DNA of 64,000 nt, taken from contig NZ_CP150291.1 in assembly GCF_038051985.1 (NCBI RefSeq), forward strand, positions 1,798,001-1,862,000, written 5' to 3'. The notes under the pieces are model-generated. The model ran no database searches, was not told the DNA's origin, and saw nothing but the letters and a program-made list of their open reading frames with translations. The position numbers were made by a program, and so were the translations under genes. Below are positions 16,979-25,190 of the stretch, in pieces. This DNA is from Solibacillus sp. FSL H8-0523 (lineage in GTDB: Bacteria > Bacillota > Bacilli > Bacillales_A > Planococcaceae). Within the stretch, counting starts at the first letter, position 1. Each line of letters begins with the position of its first letter.

Positions 16979-17560
16979 ATGTTAATTCGAAATTATACTC
17001 AAAATGATGAACAAGGTTGGCTCCGCTGCCGGGTTTTGTCATTTTTAAATACCGCCTATTATGACAATGTTCTAAAGGAAAAAGAAGTATATGAAAACCC
17101 TTCAATTGAATTAGTAGCTATCATGGATAACCAAGTTGTAGGGTTAATTGATATTGAATATGAAACAGAGCCAAAGTCAGTTTGTACTTCAAAAGACAGT
17201 TTAGGTGGAATGATTTGGCATATTGCGGTTCATCCAGACTATCAACGCAAGGGAATTGGAGAAAAGCTACTAGAAGCAGCAATTGAGGAAGCCAAAAACT
17301 ATAATTTAACGTATTTAGAAGCTTGGACAAGGGATGATGTGTGGGTGCAAACGTGGTATGAGAAAATGAATTTTGAACAAACAACTTCTTACTATCATTT
17401 ATATTTAGAAGGAAATGAAATAAAGTCCCTTTCACTTTCAAAGCGTACAAGCTTTTATCCTGTTACAGTGTTTGCACATTATACAGGGAACGACATAGAA
17501 GAGTTTGAAAGTCTTAAAAGGAAACACCTTTGTGTTTGTTATGTTAAAGAAGTCTTATAA
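16979..17560 (+). CDS. GNAT acetyltransferase
   Basis: 193 residues from the ATG at 16979 (AAGGAG upstream); earlier in-frame codons lack a ribosome site. MLIRNYTQNDEQGWLRCRVLSF is a typical GNAT beginning. The acetyl-CoA motif IAVHPDYQRKGIGEKLLEAA (about 78-97) is followed by YLEAWTRDDVWVQTWYEKMNFEQ. It lies 157 bases behind the T-box-controlled GNAT and could be read through from it; the substrate is unknown. Confidence 0.9.
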   Translation: MLIRNYTQNDEQGWLRCRVLSFLNTAYYDNVLKEKEVYENPSIELVAIMDNQVVGLIDIEYETEPKSVCTSKDSLGGMIWHIAVHPDYQRKGIGEKLLEAAIEEAKNYNLTYLEAWTRDDVWVQTWYEKMNFEQTTSYYHLYLEGNEIKSLSLSKRTSFYPVTVFAHYTGNDIEEFESLKRKHLCVCYVKEVL

Positions 17561-17593
17561 TTCAGTAACTCCCAACTGAAAGGGGAAAATAAT

Positions 17594-18151
17594 TTGAAAC
17601 AAATGCTATTAATCATTGATGTACAGCAAGAACTAATTGATGGGAATCAAGAAGTGAGTCCGATTTTTTATAAACAGCAGCTTGTTAGCAATGTTAATAA
17701 AGTGATTGAAATGGCAAGAGAAGCAAATGTTCCTGTTGTGTTTGTAAGGGATCTTGATGTTGCTAAAGGAAAAGGCGATGGATTTCAAATACACAATGAA
17801 ATCAATGTTCCCACTGGAGCAAAGATTTTTGATAAATCTGCAACAAACGCCTTTTATGGAACAGGGCTTCTAGAGTATTTAAAGTCACAACAAATTAAAC
17901 ACATTGTGATTATGGGCTGTGAAACACAGCACTGTATAGATAGCGCGGTTAGAACAGCAACTATAAGCGGATTTGATGTAACATTAGTAGGTGACGGGCA
18001 TTCAACAGTGGGCAATGATGTTTTAAGTGCAGAACAAATCATAAAACATCATAATACTACACTTCACGGCCACTATAATGTTGATCATTTTTCAGTTGTC
18101 AGAAATTCTAGTGAAGACTTGTTTTATCCAACTCACGATTCCTATAGGTAA
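17594..18151 (+). CDS. Isochorismatase-family cysteine hydrolase
   Basis: 185 residues from the TTG at 17594 (AAGGGG upstream). The catalytic triad of the family is visible: Asp9 in LLIIDVQQE, Lys81 in FDKSATNAF and Cys114 in GCETQHCIDS. Relatives hydrolyse nicotinamide, N-carbamoyl amines or isochorismate; the sequence does not decide between these. Two GNAT genes precede it on the same strand with a 33-base gap, so an operon is plausible. Confidence 0.9.
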   Translation: MKQMLLIIDVQQELIDGNQEVSPIFYKQQLVSNVNKVIEMAREANVPVVFVRDLDVAKGKGDGFQIHNEINVPTGAKIFDKSATNAFYGTGLLEYLKSQQIKHIVIMGCETQHCIDSAVRTATISGFDVTLVGDGHSTVGNDVLSAEQIIKHHNTTLHGHYNVDHFSVVRNSSEDLFYPTHDSYR

Positions 18152-18299
18152 TAATCTTGAAATAAAGAATTTTGTTAAAGCGCGCATTTCTACAGAAAGA
18201 AATACGTTCGTAATTAATTGGGCCAGATTGTAAAGATTTTTCATTTTTATTTAAACCATTATAGGATCGCTGGGTTCATGTGCTATAAACACAACGAGC

Positions 18300-18329
18300 G
18301 AATACCTATTTTAGGTATTGGTTTTTTTG
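18300..18329 (+). terminator. Terminator
   Basis: AATACCTA-TTT-TAGGTATT followed by GGTTTTTTT, about 150 bases behind the isochorismatase-family gene. Confidence 0.75.
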
Positions 18330-18389
18330 TTTGGTGAGCATACATTTCCAATAGCACTTTGTTTAGCGTGTCCGTGAGGAGGTAATTTT

Positions 18390-19166
18390 ATGAAACGATT
18401 AATGAATAAGATTGCGATTGTTACTGGCGCAAGTCGAGTAATGGGCATAGGTACTGCAATATGTCGAGAATTAGCCAAAGAAGGCGCAGACATTTTTTTC
18501 ACCCATTGGTCAAATTATGATCGTCAGATGAAATATTTTAATGATGATGATTCCGTTTGGTCGCAACATCTTATGGAAGAGATCCGCAGCTTTGGAGTAC
18601 GATGCGAATCAATGGAATTGGATCTTTCGCAATCAGATGCACCGAGGAAACTACTTGATGAAGTTAATGAGAGACTGGGCTCTCCATCAATCCTTGTAAA
18701 TAATGCAACATATTCCGTTGACGTAGATTTTCGTTCTATAAATGCAAATATCCTTGATTCTCATTATGGTGTTAATATTAGAGGAACCTGTCTTTTAACT
18801 GTTGAGTTTGCTCGTCAAATTGAAGGAAAACATGGTGGTCGAATTATTAACATGGTGTCAGGCCAAGACAAATCACCTGAGCCTGGCAATTTGGCTTATG
18901 TTGCAACAAAAGGTGCTGTTTCTACTTTTACTAAATCAGTCGCTCTTGAATTAGCGCCACTTAAAATCACGGTTAATGCCGTAGATCCTGGACCAACTGA
19001 CAGTGGTTGGATGAACAGTGAGTTGAAGGAATCCTTATTACCGAAATTCCCAATGGGTCGAATCGGTGAACCTAGAGATGCTGCAAAGTTAATCGTCTTT
19101 TTAGCAAGTGAAGAATCTGAATGGATTACGGGACAAATTATCCATTCAGATGGGGGCTTCTGGTGA
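18390..19166 (+). CDS. Short-chain dehydrogenase/reductase (SDR)
   Basis: 258 residues, ATG at 18390 with GAGGAGG upstream. Rossmann motif TGASRVMGIG at 12-21, the NNA motif at 104-106, catalytic Ser157, Tyr170 and Lys174 (YVATK), and the C-terminal SDGGFW. The glycine loop reads TGASRxxGIG rather than the classical TGxxxGIG, an insertion seen in some 3-oxoacyl reductase-like SDRs. Cytoplasmic NAD(P)H oxidoreductase of unknown substrate. Confidence 0.92.
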   Translation: MKRLMNKIAIVTGASRVMGIGTAICRELAKEGADIFFTHWSNYDRQMKYFNDDDSVWSQHLMEEIRSFGVRCESMELDLSQSDAPRKLLDEVNERLGSPSILVNNATYSVDVDFRSINANILDSHYGVNIRGTCLLTVEFARQIEGKHGGRIINMVSGQDKSPEPGNLAYVATKGAVSTFTKSVALELAPLKITVNAVDPGPTDSGWMNSELKESLLPKFPMGRIGEPRDAAKLIVFLASEESEWITGQIIHSDGGFW

Positions 19167-19210
19167 TTTAACGTATTAGTGGTCGCCAACTTTAAAAGGA
19201 GGAGTTTTAT

Positions 19211-19753
19211 ATGAAAAAAACAGCGGTTCTCATATATCCTAATTTTAGTGAATATGAATTAACGACAGCTTTATCTATTTTAATGCAAGGTGCCAAGCCT
19301 ATAAGTATTATTTCGATAGATAGTGAACCGGTTAGAGGAGAGTCTGGTTTAACAGTAATTGCAGATTTAACAATTAATCAAATAAATTATGAAGAATTTG
19401 ATAGTCTTTTATTAACTGGATGTATGGATATTTTCGATATTCTTACAAATACTACATATACAGACTTCATTAAAAAAATTTCAAATCAGGATAATTTCAT
19501 AATTGCTAGTATTTCAAGTTCACCTGCTTTACTTGCAAAAGCGGGATTATTAAAGAATAAAAACTTTACAGTTGGTTTACTAGAAGAGGCAAGAAGAAAA
19601 TCGGGATTATTCGAAGATGCAAATTATTTAGGTGAATTAGTTGTGCAAGATGGGAACATTATAACTGCGTGGGGATCTGCGTTTATTCAATTTGGTATTC
19701 TATTTGGAAAAGCATTGAATCTTCAATTTGAAGAAGGCTGGTATCATAAATAA
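19211..19753 (+). CDS. DJ-1/PfpI-like protein lacking the nucleophilic cysteine
   Basis: 180 residues, ATG at 19211 (AAAGGAGGAG upstream). The fold is recognisable from KKTAVLIYPNFSEYELTTAL at the start and SPALLAKAGLLKNKNFTVG after the nucleophile elbow. At the elbow, where relatives have a reactive Cys (AICxxP), this protein has Ser (SISSSP, about residue 101). The catalytic or oxidative-stress role of DJ-1 relatives may therefore be lost or altered. The gap to the SDR gene is 44 bases, suggesting co-transcription. Confidence 0.82.
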   Translation: MKKTAVLIYPNFSEYELTTALSILMQGAKPISIISIDSEPVRGESGLTVIADLTINQINYEEFDSLLLTGCMDIFDILTNTTYTDFIKKISNQDNFIIASISSSPALLAKAGLLKNKNFTVGLLEEARRKSGLFEDANYLGELVVQDGNIITAWGSAFIQFGILFGKALNLQFEEGWYHK

Positions 19754-19819
19754 ATTAGGTTTGATCAGCTCACTTACAAAGTTATCTTAATTTAATAAAT
19801 GATTGATTGGAGGAAAGGT

Positions 19820-20599
19820 ATGAATTTTAAAGGAAAACTAATTGCTACCGGGAATACAGCCAATCTATATTTATGGAATAATAAAATAGTAAAGATATTT
19901 AAAGGAAATCCACCATCTACTGAATCGTTTTATGAAGCTAAGAAACAAGAGTATGCATTTTCCTGTGGACTTAATGTTCCTAAAGTCTTAGAGGTTAGAA
20001 AGATAAACGGAATACAGGCAATAATAATGGAATACATTAACGGTGAAACCTTGGGACATCATCTATTAAAAAATCTAAATGAGGCTGAGCGATATCTTAA
20101 TATCCTTGTTAATATTCAAAAAAAAATTCATGAAGTCAAGGTAGAATCAGATGAAATTGAACCTATGGATATAAAAGTTCACCGTAAGATTGAATCGGCT
20201 CCATCTCTAAATCTAAGACAAAAAAAGGCGTTATTTAGTAGGTTAAATTCTTTAAAGTATGAACCTAGACTATGCCATGGTGATCTGCATCCATTTAATC
20301 TAATTATGAACGAAGATATAGTTAGTATTATTGATTGGGTAGATGCAAGTGCAGGGGACATTCGTGCAGACGTATGTCGTTCATATTTATTGTTATCTCA
20401 GCATTCCATTGATTTAGCTGAGTTATATTTAAAATTATATTGTACTAATATAAACATATCCAAAAGTGAAATACTCCAATGGATGCCAGTCAGTGCAGGA
20501 GCAATGTTAGACGAAAGGTTGTCTTGTGAAAAAAATAAACGACTAATGAACATTGTCAATCAGTTTTGTGATGGAAAAAGCTCTAATGACTTGCTCTAA
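19820..20599 (+). CDS. Aminoglycoside-phosphotransferase-family kinase
   Basis: 259 residues from the ATG at 19820, with GGAGG upstream. It has the kinase-like fold: glycine-rich GNTANLYLWNNKIVKIFKG with the nucleotide-binding Lys, EYINGETLGHHLL, the catalytic loop CHGDLHPFNLIM (about 153-164) and the metal-binding IIDWVDA. Relatives phosphorylate aminoglycosides, macrolides, choline or homoserine. The block context (acetyltransferases, methyltransferase) hints at resistance or detoxification, but the substrate is unknown. Confidence 0.88.
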   Translation: MNFKGKLIATGNTANLYLWNNKIVKIFKGNPPSTESFYEAKKQEYAFSCGLNVPKVLEVRKINGIQAIIMEYINGETLGHHLLKNLNEAERYLNILVNIQKKIHEVKVESDEIEPMDIKVHRKIESAPSLNLRQKKALFSRLNSLKYEPRLCHGDLHPFNLIMNEDIVSIIDWVDASAGDIRADVCRSYLLLSQHSIDLAELYLKLYCTNINISKSEILQWMPVSAGAMLDERLSCEKNKRLMNIVNQFCDGKSSNDLL

Positions 20600-20766
20600 T
20601 ATCTATATAATCTTAACGGGATACACCAGCTACTTTTTTGAACTAACGAGGCAAGTGAGTAGAATAGGGAGAATGAAAAGATTACTTCTAAAGATGCTTA
20701 GGAAAAAAGCTTGTTAGTGACCTGAACCATATTAATATAACCTCTAATTAAAGGAGTGTAATTAAA

Positions 20767-21101
20767 ATGAATGGTGATGAAATTGTTTGGTTGGTTATAT
20801 TATTGACTATTATAATTGGTGATGGTTTAGCATTGTATTTATACAAAAAAAGAAAATCCCTTTATGGGTTTCTGCAATCGTTATGGCTCTTTTAGTTCCG
20901 GTAATAGCCTATAGTTTTGTATCATTAGGAATTCATTATGGTAATAAAAATCCTGGAAATGAAGCTGCTGACGAATGGCAAGGGCTCGCTTTTGCAGGAG
21001 GTTTTATAGTAATAGTCCTGGCACTCAACGCAATTATTATGTTTGTCATAGGAGTTATCTTAAATATTTACACATTCATTAAAAAGAAACAAAACGCATA
21101 A
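20767..21101 (+). pseudogene. Small membrane protein gene broken by a frameshift in an A-run
   Basis: ATG at 20767 with AAAGGAGTG upstream opens MNGDEIVWLVILLTIIIGDG and meets a stop after 42 codons. The next frame, entered at the seven-A run 20845-20851, continues with IPLWVSAIVMALLVPVIAY and ends KKKQNA at 21101, with a third hydrophobic segment. One extra A would restore a single 111-residue, three-helix membrane protein. The cause may be slippage, real mutation or a sequencing error. No family recognised. Confidence 0.65.
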
Positions 21102-21157
21102 CTGCTTGGATTTTTAGCGTAGAATAATGCGTTCAGTGGTTTGGTAATGTAACTTAA

Positions 21158-21200
21158 TACAACAATCCGGCGCAATTCTTTAATAAGGAGTGCGTTTTTT
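21158..21200. repeat. Dispersed palindromic repeat, left part
   Basis: ACAACAATCCGGCGCAATTC, then TTTAATAAGGAGTGCG and a T-run. It corresponds to the left part of the 15346-15419 element; the CGCA..TGCG arms form a terminator-like hairpin. Confidence 0.6.
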
Positions 21201-21252
21201 TACGTTAAAGATGGAGTAGTGTGATAAGAAATCTGTTATACAAGTCCTCGCG

Positions 21253-21292
21253 AAAAGGCACAAACGTTGTTTTGACAACATTCGTGCCTTAT
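21253..21292. terminator. Terminator-like hairpin
   Basis: AAGGCACAAACGTTGT / ACAACATTCGTGCCTT around TTTG, a long near-perfect stem. A related hairpin is at 57631-57672. The stretch 21293-21480 shows no gene I can support. Confidence 0.75.
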
Positions 21293-21481
21293 AGAAGTAT
21301 TTACAAACTTTTTTTTGGAAACGTTATTTCGAATTTATTGTGGTCGCGTCAGGAAAATGCGGATTTACAACGTTAAGTACTTAATGCTACCAAACATGGG
21401 TTTGGGCACGTTTGATACGTTTTATCCAACTGCCACTAATGAAGATTATTTTAATATGTCTACTTCTTCTTTCTAAAATAA

Positions 21482-21513
21482 AAAAGACCACACGCTAGAG
21501 ATGTGGTCTTACA
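21482..21513. terminator. Terminator of the minus-strand operon
   Basis: AAGACCACA / TGTGGTCTT with an A-run on the plus strand, hence a T-run for minus-strand transcripts leaving the gene at 21548. Confidence 0.75.
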
Positions 21514-21547
21514 AACTTATATACAACATTACTAATGGGGGGCTCAT

Positions 21548-21937
21548 TTAAAATTCATCATAAGCTATTAGAACAAAATCTTCTTTACAGAGACCTTTTT
21601 TTTTCTTAACTTTATAATCTTTTATATTACCTATAAAATTACGTACGGTATCTTCCAAAGCTTGTTCTATAGTAATGCCAAATCCTATTCCACCTTCATA
21701 ACCACCAAATCCTAATGAATCTTTTAGTCTAAGATTCGTAAATCCTGTAAATTTTTCATTCTCACCAATATTAGGTTGAGTATTTTGACTCTCATAAATT
21801 TTTACTTTAAAGGAACCGTAATGAATAGTATCTCCTTCGTATACGGTTTCAAAGAAATCTAAAGCAGTAATTTCAAACTCAGCTACACATTTCTCAATAT
21901 AATCAATATGATCAATTTTAATGTCTTTCCAACTCAA
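21548..21937 (-). CDS. Hypothetical protein
   Basis: 129 residues; ATG preceded by AAGGGAGG. Soluble and acidic, with FETVYEGDTIHYGSFKVKIYES and a glycine-rich GFGGYEGGIGFGITIEQALE. No family recognised. It is separated by 19 bases from the upstream GNAT gene on the same strand, so the two form an operon ended by the hairpin at 21482. Confidence 0.7.
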   Translation of the reverse strand: MSWKDIKIDHIDYIEKCVAEFEITALDFFETVYEGDTIHYGSFKVKIYESQNTQPNIGENEKFTGFTNLRLKDSLGFGGYEGGIGFGITIEQALEDTVRNFIGNIKDYKVKKKKGLCKEDFVLIAYDEF

Positions 21938-21956
21938 TAAATAACCTCCCTTTTAA

Positions 21957-22517
21957 TCAAGTTGTTCCGAAAGATACAATTCTACCATCTGGAGCAAGAT
22001 CAATGTATTTCCCATTTTTTCCAAACCTAAATAGTTCCTCTTTTAAAGTCCCATCCAAAGAAAACCCACATTTTTCATAAGAGGCAACTGCTCTTTTATT
22101 GAAACTAAATACCTGAAGCTTCACTTTATTTAAATTCATATAATTAAATATAAAGTCAATCAATATTTTCATAGAATCTGTTCCAAAGCCTTTTCCTTGG
22201 TATTCGGTTCCAATAGAAACACCGACATGACAAGTACTGTTTTTCCAATTCACTGAGTAAATAGATATTGTTCCAATAAAGATTTTTTTATCTTTCAGCT
22301 CAATTCCGAATATATATTCATCCTTTTCAGGGTTTACTTCACTTAGAAACTTTTCATGGTCACTTATAGTTGGCGGAAATGGAATATCATCATTCATTAA
22401 TAATCGACTTTCCACAACATCTTCAATTGCATAGAAATTTTCATAATCATCTTTTGTAATTTTACATAAAACGATTCTCTTACCTGTTAAAAAATTTTCA
22501 ATATAATGCTGCATCAT
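21957..22517 (-). CDS. GNAT acetyltransferase (RimJ/RimL-like)
   Basis: 186 residues; start at one of two consecutive Met codons, with GGAGGG upstream. GKRIVLCKITKDDYENFYAIED opens the domain, VGVSIGTEYQGKGFGTDSMKIL (about 110-130) is the acetyl-CoA motif and NKRAVASYEKCGFSLDGTLKEE closes it. It is co-transcribed with the hypothetical gene at 21548. The substrate is unknown. Confidence 0.9.
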   Translation of the reverse strand: MMQHYIENFLTGKRIVLCKITKDDYENFYAIEDVVESRLLMNDDIPFPPTISDHEKFLSEVNPEKDEYIFGIELKDKKIFIGTISIYSVNWKNSTCHVGVSIGTEYQGKGFGTDSMKILIDFIFNYMNLNKVKLQVFSFNKRAVASYEKCGFSLDGTLKEELFRFGKNGKYIDLAPDGRIVSFGTT

Positions 22518-22760
22518 TTTTTCCCTCCAATTAATTAGCAGGGGACAGCAGTAAGGGTTATTCTACTGAACCCTTGCGGAATTATTGCTTTTGTTCCTGT
22601 GAAAACGTCTAATGCAATACATGCCATCATGAGTTCAACTCCCATTACTTATGATAGTTAAAGTGTATATAAAATTAACAATTTTTTCAATCTAGTTATT
22701 TAGAAAGTCTATGCTTTGGTTCCCTAACTTACATTGGAACGTTATTTTGAAGATTGTAAA

Positions 22761-23462
22761 TTATTTTACGCCACTAAACACAGCAAGCTCAAACCATTTA
22801 AAATAACAATCTGCATGTTGATAGCCAATCTCTCTTAACCAATTTACTTGAATATCGACACGTTGTAATATATTATCCTGTTTGTCTGGACGGCTATTGT
22901 ATTCGGCAGCTACTTCTTCAACTGATTGATGATTATAATTCGCTAAGTGCTGAACGAATTGTTCATCATATAAGCTTTCTAATTTTTCTGTAGCTGAAGC
23001 AGTATGCTCAATATTTATAAAAATGCCACCATCTTTTAATAAAGTATAAATTTCAGCATAAAGTTTCTTCTTTTTTTCATGAGGTAAATGGTGAATTGCA
23101 AAGCCTGAAACGATACAATCCACTGAATTTGGCGCAACAAAATTACTTAATGATTCGCTAAAATCAGCGTGGATTACAGTACATTGATTTTGATAAGCAG
23201 CTAAATATTCTTTTGCTTGTTCAACCATTGGTTCAGAATGGTCGATAAATAGGGCATTTGCATTTTTATATGTATCTAAAAGTACCTTCCCTAAAAATCC
23301 GTTCCCACATCCTAAATCAATTACCGTGTGAACATTCGGAGTGAAATGCTTGATTACTTGAAGCATTACATTAATTTGTTCTGCTCCAAATGGAATTCCT
23401 CCTCTCACTTGTTCTAAATAGTGCTTCGTTACATCTTGTCTTTGCCATTGTGTTGTTTCCAT
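22761..23462 (-). CDS. Class I SAM-dependent methyltransferase under T-box control
   Basis: 233 residues from the ATG at 23462 (AAGGGGG upstream). SAM-binding motif I VIDLGCGNGFLGKVLL (about 49-64), motif II NALFIDHSEPMVEQA, and motif IV-like IVSGFAIHHLPHEKKKKLY are all present, with LLKDGGIFINIEH. Small-molecule or tRNA methylation are both possible. The gene is read from a leucine-type T-box leader homologous to the one before the GNAT at 16.3 kb. Confidence 0.9.
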   Translation of the reverse strand: METTQWQRQDVTKHYLEQVRGGIPFGAEQINVMLQVIKHFTPNVHTVIDLGCGNGFLGKVLLDTYKNANALFIDHSEPMVEQAKEYLAAYQNQCTVIHADFSESLSNFVAPNSVDCIVSGFAIHHLPHEKKKKLYAEIYTLLKDGGIFINIEHTASATEKLESLYDEQFVQHLANYNHQSVEEVAAEYNSRPDKQDNILQRVDIQVNWLREIGYQHADCYFKWFELAVFSGVK

Positions 23463-23485
23463 TTCTTTCGCCCCCTTAGTAAAAT

Positions 23486-23712
23486 AAAAAAAACTTCGCC
23501 TCATAAAAGAGACGAAGTTACATTCGCGGTACCACTCTAATTGATTAATTCAGTATTAATCCACTTAAGCTATAACGGTAGCTGCCGTTTATACTTACTT
23601 TAGTTCAGCATAAATACTCATGGACGAGTTCAGAAATTTATTGACTGTTTTGCACCAACCAACAGCTCTCTGGACAACAAATGCTTCCTACTACTTCCAA
23701 TCATTGATTTAT
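23486..23712 (-). promoter_or_regulatory. T-box riboswitch leader (tentative Leu specifier, CTC)
   Basis: On the minus strand: AGAGAGCTGTTGGTTGGTGCA, putative specifier CTC in GAACTCGTCCATGAG (23628-23626), an AACGGCAGCTACCGTT hairpin, T-box AGAGTGGTACCGCG (23538-23525) and terminator AACTTCGTCTC/GAGGCGAAGTT with T-run (23519-23486). The methyltransferase start follows. The leader aligns with 16090-16305 over its whole length. Confidence 0.9.
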
Positions 23713-23875
23713 ATATTGTTCTATATATTAATTTATTCCGAAAATTTTGTCGATTTAATATCCAGTAAGATTTTTAGTAGTTCCCAAACTGGTGTTGAAG
23801 TTACCCGTAAAAAGGATAAAGCCAATAATTTTTAACATAATAAAAGTAATATTAAAAATTAAAGGTGTGATTGGA

Positions 23876-24412
23876 TTGAAAAGGGCAGTTTTTTTAGATC
23901 GAGATGGCGTAATAAATGAAGTGCTAACGGATCGAGTTAAATTTGTAAACGAACCGAATCAATTATATTTTTTACCTGGTGTAGAAGAAGCAATTAAAAG
24001 TTTAAATGAGTATTTTGATTATGTGTTTGTCGTAACAAATCAAGGTGGAATTGGATTAGGTTATATGAAGGAAAAGCAGTTACATAAAATTCATGACTAT
24101 ATGATCGTTGAACTGGAGAAAAAGGGAGCAACAATTCATGAGGTTGCCTATTGTCCGCATAAACCAAAGGCTAGATGTGCATGTAGAAAACCAAATAGCA
24201 AAATGATTTTAGATTTAGGCGAAAAATACAAAATTGATCTTGAAAAATCATATATGGTTGGAGATACGGATACGGATATTCAGGCAGGTAAAAAAGCAGG
24301 TACAAGAACCGTTTATATTGGCGAGAGTGATCCATTAGCAGATGCAGTGTGTCCAAATCTAAAAGAGGCAGCACAATGGATTATTCGTGATATTAAAAAT
24401 GATAAGAAATAA
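23876..24412 (+). CDS. GmhB-like HAD phosphatase (D,D-heptose 1,7-bisphosphate phosphatase family)
   Basis: 178 residues from the TTG at 23876 (AAAGGTG seven bases upstream); the longer frame has no start signal. HAD motif I FLDRDGVIN gives nucleophile Asp8 and general acid Asp10; VTNQGGIG is motif II and MVGDTDTDIQAG motif IV. The zinc-binding loop CPHKPKARCACRKP, characteristic of GmhB/histidinol-phosphatase-type members, is complete. In Bacillales it probably makes a heptose precursor for surface glycan or another sugar phosphate. A Lys-rich C-terminus is followed by a terminator-like hairpin. Confidence 0.9.
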   Translation: MKRAVFLDRDGVINEVLTDRVKFVNEPNQLYFLPGVEEAIKSLNEYFDYVFVVTNQGGIGLGYMKEKQLHKIHDYMIVELEKKGATIHEVAYCPHKPKARCACRKPNSKMILDLGEKYKIDLEKSYMVGDTDTDIQAGKKAGTRTVYIGESDPLADAVCPNLKEAAQWIIRDIKNDKK

Positions 24413-24442
24413 CCCACAGTATATTATCTATTGTGGGTTTTA
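24412..24442 (+). terminator. Terminator-like hairpin behind the HAD phosphatase gene
   Basis: ACCCACAGTA / TATTGTGGGTTTT directly behind the stop codon. It stands where other junctions carry the AACGTTGATAT hairpin, just left of a tRNA-Val fragment. Confidence 0.6.
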
Positions 24443-24458
24443 ATTGAGGTGTAATAAG

Positions 24459-24499
24459 TGTCCCAGCTGGTCTCGAATCAGCGACCTCCACCTTGTCGA
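24459..24499 (-). other. tRNA-Val 3' fragment (attachment-site footprint)
   Basis: Matches the 3' part of tRNA-Val: acceptor strand, T arm with a GCTGG/CCAG-type stem, variable loop and 3' half of the anticodon arm. It breaks off after CCACCTTGTCGA in the anticodon loop, exactly where the fragments at 42261-42302 and 49665-49706 end. This is the pattern left by tyrosine-integrase insertion into a tRNA gene. Confidence 0.8.
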
Positions 24500-24604
24500 T
24501 TTTGTTACGAAAATTAGAGCTTAAAATCAGATAATTGGCAAACCTCCTAGATTTTTTACATAAATAATGCACCATCACACATTCTATAAAGAGGAGGTGT
24601 GAAT

Positions 24605-24844
24605 ATGGGGAAGAAAGTTTCGAAGGCGAATCATGGAAAAACAGGAGTCGAACTAATAAGTGAAGCATTTGGCATGTCAAAAAACGATAGCGAAGCATTA
24701 TTAGCACAGGCGTCGGAAGTTCAAACTACCGATATTCCTTTAGGGAAAGATGATGTATACGCAAGGGATAGTACTACAACAACTTTGAACAACTTACATG
24801 AAGATAATACATCTGCCATTTTAGATCGAAATGGGCCGAGGTAA
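24605..24844 (+). CDS. Small hypothetical protein
   Basis: 79 residues from the ATG at 24605, with GAGGAGGTG upstream. It is hydrophilic, with a basic start (GKKVSKANHGKTGVELI), an acidic Thr-rich end (RDSTTTTLNNLHEDNTSAILDRNGPR) and no membrane segment. Its size and composition recall minor spore proteins, but I do not recognise a family. It begins about 100 bases right of the tRNA-Val fragment. Confidence 0.55.
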   Translation: MGKKVSKANHGKTGVELISEAFGMSKNDSEALLAQASEVQTTDIPLGKDDVYARDSTTTTLNNLHEDNTSAILDRNGPR

Positions 24845-24904
24845 TTATTAAGTGGATCAATTGTGATTTAAGGGCAATTCTTCCTTTAGAATAAGTAAAG
24901 CTTT

Positions 24905-25003
24905 ACAATACCTTAAATTGAGAGCTTGTGGAACTCATTCCAAAGGGAAAACCTGTAAACGTAGATATTCCAACGTTTACAGGCACTTTAAATGAGGGTC
25001 CCG
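24905..25003. repeat. Decayed tRNA-Val junction repeat with hairpin
   Basis: Contains the CCTGTAAACG..CGTTTACAGG hairpin (24952-24983) and then AATGAGGGTCCCG, the beginning of the tRNA-Val 3' end, before the similarity stops. It is a shorter, older copy of the junction seen at 42165-42302 and 49615-49706. Confidence 0.6.
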
Positions 25004-25190
25004 TAATGCGGACATATGAGTATAAAGGTGGTCTATATTAACCTTTGTCTGTCTGTCTTAAATTTTAAGGAATGCAAAAATGTAGAGCACTCTAAAAGAA
25101 ATGAAATAAAATCAATAAGTTTTTTCATCATCACATTAGCACATAAATCCACTTTTTTGTGGAAGGCTATTTTCATGTGGAGGTGTAGAA

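Noticed and set aside
24171-24374. Minus-strand frame inside the HAD phosphatase gene
   Set aside because: Shadow of a well-supported gene.
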